Shown: piece after piece, positions 59,336-64,000 of the stretch
Numbering within the stretch: position 1 is the stretch's first letter
Layout of the letters: each line of letters opens with the position of its first letter
Assembly: GCF_932526225.1 (NCBI RefSeq)
Contig: NC_064040.1
Coordinates: forward strand, 15,606,494-15,670,493
From: Nematostella vectensis
Taxonomy: Eukaryota; Cnidaria; Anthozoa; Actiniaria; Edwardsiidae
DNA length: 64,000 bases
Direction: 5' to 3'
Translations under genes and position numbers: made by a program
Notes under the pieces: model-generated
What the model was told of the DNA's origin: nothing
Seen by the model: only the letters and a program-made list of their open reading frames with translations
Databases searched by the model: none

Positions 59336-60350
59336 TACAGGTGTTGCAGGTGAGTGGAACCCACATGATGGGAGGGTGTGCAGGTGAGTGGAACCCGCAT
59401 GATGGGAGGGGGGTGTGGAGGTGAGTGGAACCCGCATGATGGGAGGGGGAGTGTGCAGGTGAGTGGAACCCGCATGATGGGAGGGGGAGTGTGCAGGTGA
59501 GTGGAACCCGCATGATGGGAGGGGGAGTGTGCAGGTGAGTGGAACCCACATGATGGGAGGGGGTGTGTGCAGGTGAGTGGAACCCACATGATGGGAGGGG
59601 GAGTGTGTGGAGGTGAGTGGAACCCGCATGATGGGAGGGGGTGTGCAGGTGAGTGGAACCCACATGATGGGAGGGGGTGTGCAGGTGAGTTGAACCCACA
59701 TGATGGGAGGGGAGTGTGCAGGTGAGTGGAACCCACATGATGGGAGGGGGAGTGTGCAGGTGAGTGGAACCCACATGATGGGAGGGGGGGGGGGGTGTGC
59801 AGGTGAGTGGAACCCACATGATGGGAGGGGGGTGTGGAGGTGAGTGAACCCGCATGATGGGAGGGGGAGGGGGTGTGCAGGTGAGTGGAACCCGCATGAT
59901 GGGAGGGGGAGTGTGCAGGTGAGTGGAACCCACATGATGGGAGGGGGGGTGTGCAGGTGAGTGGAACCCACATGATGGGAGGGGGGGGGGGGGTGTGCAG
60001 GTGAGTGGAACCCGCATGATGGGAGGGGGAGTGTGCAGGTGAGTGGAACCCACATGATGGGAGGGGGGGTGTGCAGGTGAGTGGAACCCACATGATGGGA
60101 GGGGGGGGGTGTGCAGGTGAGTGGAACCCATATGATGGGAGGGGGAGGGGGTGTGCAGGTGAGTGGAACCCGCATGATGGGAGGGGGAGTGTGCAGGTGA
60201 GTGGAACCCACATGATGGGAGGGGGGGGGGGTGTGCAGGTGAGTGGAACCCACATGATGGGAGGGGGGGGGGTGTGCAGGTGAGTGGAACCCACATGATG
60301 GGAGGGGGGGGGGGGTGTGCAGGTGAGTGGAACCCGCATGATGGGAGGTG
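59336..60350 (+). repeat. 36-bp (variable) minisatellite with splice-donor-like core
   Basis: About 26 copies of a unit containing GCAGGTGAGTGGAACCCACA followed by TGATGGGAGG and a G-run of variable length, so units span about 34-44 bp. Minus-strand ORFs of 370-395 codons (PIMWVPLTCT repeats) are translations of the repeat and are not genes. The array ends 23 bases before the LINE ORF1 start codon. Confidence 0.95.
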
Positions 60351-60372
60351 ATGAAAGACATGATGAAACATC

Positions 60373-61206
60373 ATGGCGGACATAGTTGGGATAACGGAGC
60401 ACAAGAAACTATTAAGTATTAACAAGAAAAAGCAATTCAGATGGAGCGGAGACTCTGATCAACTAAAAGAATTTCTGTTGTCCTACTTAGAGGAAGGAAA
60501 TAACGATAAATTTGTCAGCATAAGTAGGAACGGAGCAACAAGAGTACTTAAATTTGAATCGGTGACGGTTAATTTCTACACCAGCACGAATACACTCCAG
60601 ATACAAGGTGCGGGTAAAGATGGTTATATCTCAAAACTCACCGATCTAGTAAACACAAATAGTGGCAATAACGAAAATGCTGAGACCGAAACTGATCAAG
60701 CAGAAGCGGGCGAAGAGATATCACAATCGAGCAAGAAACAGGACGAAGAGAAAGGCGAAAAAGCGATGCATGATGCTCGCTATGAAGAGTTCGAAGCTTT
60801 TATGGCAACTCAAAGAGAGTTTAACACGAAAATAGAAAGTCAAGTTTCCAAAAATACGATCGAGATTGGGGAGCAAAGTATTGATTTGGAGGATTGGAAA
60901 CAGAAGATAAAGAATGGTCTGTCCGATGTGAAGATGCATTGTGAAAGTCAAATCGACTCACTCAAGTTTGAAATAAGCGAAAGTATTAAAGATGTCGCTA
61001 AACAAGTCTCCAACCTGTCAAACAAAGTAACAAGCGAGTTTAAGTCCGTCAAAAATAAATCTGCATCAACAGCGGAAACAATCCTCAAAATATTAGGCGA
61101 CTTAGGAGAAATTAAGGATCAACTCCTAAAGACAGAAGAAACAGTGGCGCAGATTCACGAGACCACGCAATCAACCCACTCACGCGAACAGACGGAAGCA
61201 AATTGA
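60373..61206 (+). CDS. LINE ORF1, N-terminal coiled-coil protein
   Basis: 277 codons from ATG 60373 (context CATCATGG) to TGA 61204-61206. The first ~90 residues contain a compact segment (FRWSGDSDQLKEFLLSYLEE...VTVNFYTSTNTLQIQG) with RNA-binding-like character by position only. Residues ~95-130 are acidic and charged, and ~135-275 are rich in heptad-like K/E/L, a probable coiled coil for trimerisation or RNA binding, as in other LINE ORF1 proteins. The reading frame ends just where the esterase frame (+1) is already open. Confidence 0.8.
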   Translation: MADIVGITEHKKLLSINKKKQFRWSGDSDQLKEFLLSYLEEGNNDKFVSISRNGATRVLKFESVTVNFYTSTNTLQIQGAGKDGYISKLTDLVNTNSGNNENAETETDQAEAGEEISQSSKKQDEEKGEKAMHDARYEEFEAFMATQREFNTKIESQVSKNTIEIGEQSIDLEDWKQKIKNGLSDVKMHCESQIDSLKFEISESIKDVAKQVSNLSNKVTSEFKSVKNKSASTAETILKILGDLGEIKDQLLKTEETVAQIHETTQSTHSREQTEAN

Positions 61207-62134
61207 AGTATGCAGTCAAGAAACCAGCGAAAGTCACCGAATTGAAATACTTGATCAGTCACGGCAATCCGGTCAGAGAGAGGCAATAGATATAAACAGA
61301 CAGTATGCTAGTCACAGAAACAGCCGACTTGAAACACCTCGGGATACTAGTAGCCACCCAAGCACTCAGCAACGGGAAAATCGCCCCAATCAACCAAGCA
61401 GTGCTGCGCAAACCAGTGGCAGTAGTAATGGACCAGTTCTACTACTGGGTGATTCCGTTCTCAGAGGTATAAACAACCGTAGATTCTGTCCAAGCCGATT
61501 TGTAAATAAGCAATACGTACAAGGTGGAACGCAGGAAATGGAGGAGTACATCGTTTCGCTTACAAAAGAAGACAAAAACGACTACGAATGTATTGTGGTT
61601 CACTCCGGGGTAAATGATTTAAGGAAGTCTAGAGCAACAGACATCGCTGACAACATGCAAAGATGTGTTCAGAAATTAAAATCACGTTGGCCGAAAGCAA
61701 ACATCTATGTGTCGGGAGTTTTATACAGTCTCAAGGGAGACAATGTAAAAGTAGATGACGTAAATTATTATTACGAAGAAATCTGTCGGAACAATCAGGG
61801 ATTATGTAATTTCATCAACAATCAAAAAGTCACTGCGGACCGATTTGGAAACATCGATGAGGACTCCTTCTACGATGACACCCACTTGAACAATCGAGTT
61901 GGTACCAAAAAGTTAGTGACGAACATCAAGGTACAAGTTGGTCTGAGAAGCGAAGACAAGGAATCCAATCGAGAAGGACAACAAGCTAGGAAATTTAACA
62001 GACAAAGAAGACAAAGACCCCCATGGAATTCAAGCTATAATGAAGCATTTCCGACACTTCCACCACCTTTCCGAGCACTTGACGCATTGGCGGAATATTT
62101 CAAAAGACAGGGGTTTGCGCACCGTCCAAGATAA
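61130..62134 (+). CDS. LINE ORF1 SGNH/esterase segment, +1 frame
   Basis: The frame is open from 61130 to TAA 62132-62134, overlapping the end of the coiled-coil ORF by about 75 bases. SGNH-hydrolase blocks: GPVLLLGDSVLRG (Ser nucleophile in GDS), VVHSGVNDLRKS (G-x-N-D) and YDDTHLNNRVG (D-x-x-H). A basic Q/R-rich tail ends PTLPPPFRALDALAEYFKRQ. The first ATG in this frame, 61538, lies after the GDS serine, so normal initiation there would lose the active site. Either a +1 shift joins it to ORF1 or a single-base indel has split one ORF. Confidence 0.78.
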   Translation, partial: RQKKQWRRFTRPRNQPTHANRRKQIEVCSQETSESHRIEILDQSRQSGQREAIDINRQYASHRNSRLETPRDTSSHPSTQQRENRPNQPSSAAQTSGSSNGPVLLLGDSVLRGINNRRFCPSRFVNKQYVQGGTQEMEEYIVSLTKEDKNDYECIVVHSGVNDLRKSRATDIADNMQRCVQKLKSRWPKANIYVSGVLYSLKGDNVKVDDVNYYYEEICRNNQGLCNFINNQKVTADRFGNIDEDSFYDDTHLNNRVGTKKLVTNIKVQVGLRSEDKESNREGQQARKFNRQRRQRPPWNSSYNEAFPTLPPPFRALDALAEYFKRQGFAHRPR

Positions 62135-62157
62135 GTGCATATGTTTAAATAATTTAA

Positions 62158-64000
62158 TTCACATGTAATCAGAAAAAGATTCGTTTTGGTTGTTGGAACT
62201 TAAACGGTTTCAACAGTAGGGTTGTGGGAAATAAGTTAAAATTTAATGATACTTTAAGCACTATTAAAAGACACGACATTTTTGGGATAGTGGAAACGCA
62301 TGCAAATCAAAATTCCGATCTCAAAATAAACAACTATAAACATTTTGTAAAACATAGAGATTCAACAAGATACAAAAAATCGGGGGGTATAGCCGTGTAC
62401 ATCAGAGAAAACATTTCCAGTGGAGTTAAATATATACCAACAGATAATGAAAATGTCCTATGGGTTAAATTGTGTAAAAATATTTTCAACTTACAAAAAG
62501 ACATTTATTTAGGAACTGTGTATCTAAGCCCAGCAAACGGGCGATGTAATAATTATGAAGAAGACATTCTAGAAGAACTTGAATTTGAAATATTAAGGCT
62601 CTCTCTAAAGGGGGATGTCATTATCCAAGGGGACTTTAATGCAAGAACGGGTATTTTGCAAGAATTTGCTCTGGATGATGAACAAAATGACGAATTTATG
62701 GGTCTACCAAAAGATTACCAAATTGATATTCCAAATAATAGAAATTCACAAGACTCTAAGGTGATTGACAGCCGAGGAAGAAATTTAATAGAAACGTGCA
62801 CTGCACTCAATATGCGAATTTTGAACGGCAGAGTAGTAGGTGACCTTGAAGGTAAGAAAACCTGCTTTCGATACAACGGAAGCAGCGTTGTTGATTACAT
62901 AATTGTAAATAATGAAAGTTTAGACATTGTTGATTATTTCATTGTGAATCCGCTTGAGCCACACCTGACTGATCACTGTTCGCTTTCATGCAGTCTAAAC
63001 CTGAAATTTACATTTAAACAAAAAGATAATTCAGAAAACGTACAACTAAGTGAGCTCAAAAGATTGCGCTGGAATAACGAGATCAGTAGCGAGTTAAAGC
63101 TATTGTTCGAGTCCGAAGAAGTGCAAACAAATTTAAATACGGCTTTAAATAATAATTGCGTAGACACATCAGTAGATCTTTTTACAGAAACGCTCTTATC
63201 CGCATGCGAAAACGCAGGACTGCGCTACCAAAACAATGACATAAAAGAGAGCAGCGTTAACAAAATGTGGTTCGACAAGGAATGTAAAAATGAAAAAGAA
63301 AATTTACGCTCACTAGGCAAATTACTTTCAAAGCAGCCTGACCAACGCGAGCTAGGAGCCGTCTTGAAGGAAAAAAAGAAGTCTTTTAAAAAACTCTGTA
63401 GGCGGAAAAAGTATACGCATTATAATAATATAGTAAACAGTATCGATTTCAGAAACTCTAAAAACACTTGGAAACAAATAAATAGGATTTTCAACAGCAA
63501 TACACATAAACAATCACATCAAATTAGACCCGAAGAAGCTGCTGTTTTTCATCAGCACTTCGAACAATTAAACGCGACAATAGAATCACAAAATACAATG
63601 GAAGAAGTAGAAAAAACGCGAATAAACAATAGGCAAGGGCCATTGGATCACGAATTCACGGAACTCGAAATAACTAACGCCATAAAAAGTCTAAAAACGG
63701 GTAAAGCACCCGGCGCTGATAATATTTTAAACGAAGTATTAAAGTGCGGCGAAGAAACTCTGAAAAAGCCATTACAAATTTTGTTTAATAAAATTTTGAA
63801 TAGTGGGGAATACCCATCTAGCTGGAGTTATGGTCTGATAGTACCGATCCTGAAAAAAGGAGATCCTAGTAAACCGGAAAATTTTAGAGGTATTACCTTA
63901 CTCTCGTCACTAGGAAAAGTTTTCACATCCATAATGAACAACAGATTGTACAATTACCTTGTCGAAAGAAAAATAATCAAACCTGAGCAGGGAGGATTCA
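62158..64000 (+). CDS. LINE ORF2: APE endonuclease and reverse transcriptase, partial
   Basis: Unbroken for 614 codons from 62158, after TAA 62155-62157, to the window end; checked codon by codon. Endonuclease motifs: CWNLNG, GIVETHA, GGIAVYIR, IIQGDFNARTG, SVVDYIIV and LTDHCSL, the full AP-endonuclease-like set. RT starts with LKTGKAPGADNILNEVLK, LIVPILKKGDPSKPENFRGI and LSSLGKVFTSIMNNRL. The catalytic Y/F-A-D-D lies beyond the edge. No ATG precedes the endonuclease in this frame: the first ATG is well inside. So translation must begin at a non-AUG codon or by coupling to the upstream ORF. Confidence 0.92.

Larger units (their letters stand above)
60351..64000 (+). mobile_element. non-LTR retrotransposon (LINE) with esterase, 3' end outside window
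   Basis: ORF1 region (coiled coil, then SGNH/esterase) followed by ORF2 with an APE endonuclease and the start of RT. An esterase in ORF1 is known from CR1/L2-type LINEs, which is the tentative placement. The left end adjoins the 36-bp minisatellite. ORF2 is intact as far as the window shows. Confidence 0.88.

Noticed and set aside
59215-60425. Three overlapping minus-strand ORFs of 370-395 codons rich in P, H and T
   Set aside because: Translations of the 36-bp minisatellite in three frames; no splice or domain support.

Overview
The window is animal genomic DNA, not prokaryotic. It shows spliced genes with GT-AG introns, extracellular modules (calcium-binding EGF, CNTNAP-type fibrinogen-like, WSC, PAN/apple), a DUF229 sulfatase-fold gene, several classes of retroelement and large minisatellites. 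The domain mix and the K02A2.6-like Ty3/gypsy, Penelope-like and esterase-bearing LINE elements fit an invertebrate, most likely an anthozoan cnidarian. The taxon is an inference; nothing in the sequence names it.

Layout: (1) 1-600, a 35-bp minisatellite. (2) 713-2925 (+), the last five exons of a secreted or membrane protein: four cbEGF exons and a CNTNAP-type terminal exon, all joined in phase 1. (3) 5515-8160 (+), a DUF229 gene with a 43-bp minisatellite in its intron and an in-frame TGA inside the conserved domain. (4) 8430-17915, a 40-bp satellite split by a complete, apparently very young Ty3/gypsy element (12137-16801) with matching 146-bp LTRs and an AAGAC target duplication. (5) 20382-47783 (-), one gene for a secreted protein with three WSC domains and a PAN domain, rebuilt here from its exons. 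A 20.8-kb intron that is nearly all 28-bp minisatellite cuts one WSC domain in two, and the preceding intron is a 31-bp minisatellite. (6) 47976-50000, tetranucleotide arrays and a Penelope-like element interrupted by a MITE. (7) 51030-52310, a decayed LINE. (8) 54533-58996, a 5'-truncated second gypsy element against a broken hAT-like transposase, itself interrupted by a 958-bp TIR element. (9) 59245-64000, a minisatellite leading straight into a LINE with ORF1, an esterase segment and an intact ORF2 that runs off the window.

The most striking observation concerns the 31-bp minisatellite in the WSC gene. Its unit is a copy of the last bases of the upstream exon plus that exon's 5' splice site. 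The true donor is therefore followed by roughly 95 near-identical donors inside the intron. Two other minisatellites (35-bp at the left edge, 36-bp before the LINE) also carry strong 5' splice-site matches in every unit, which suggests minisatellite birth at exon-intron junctions may be a recurring theme here.
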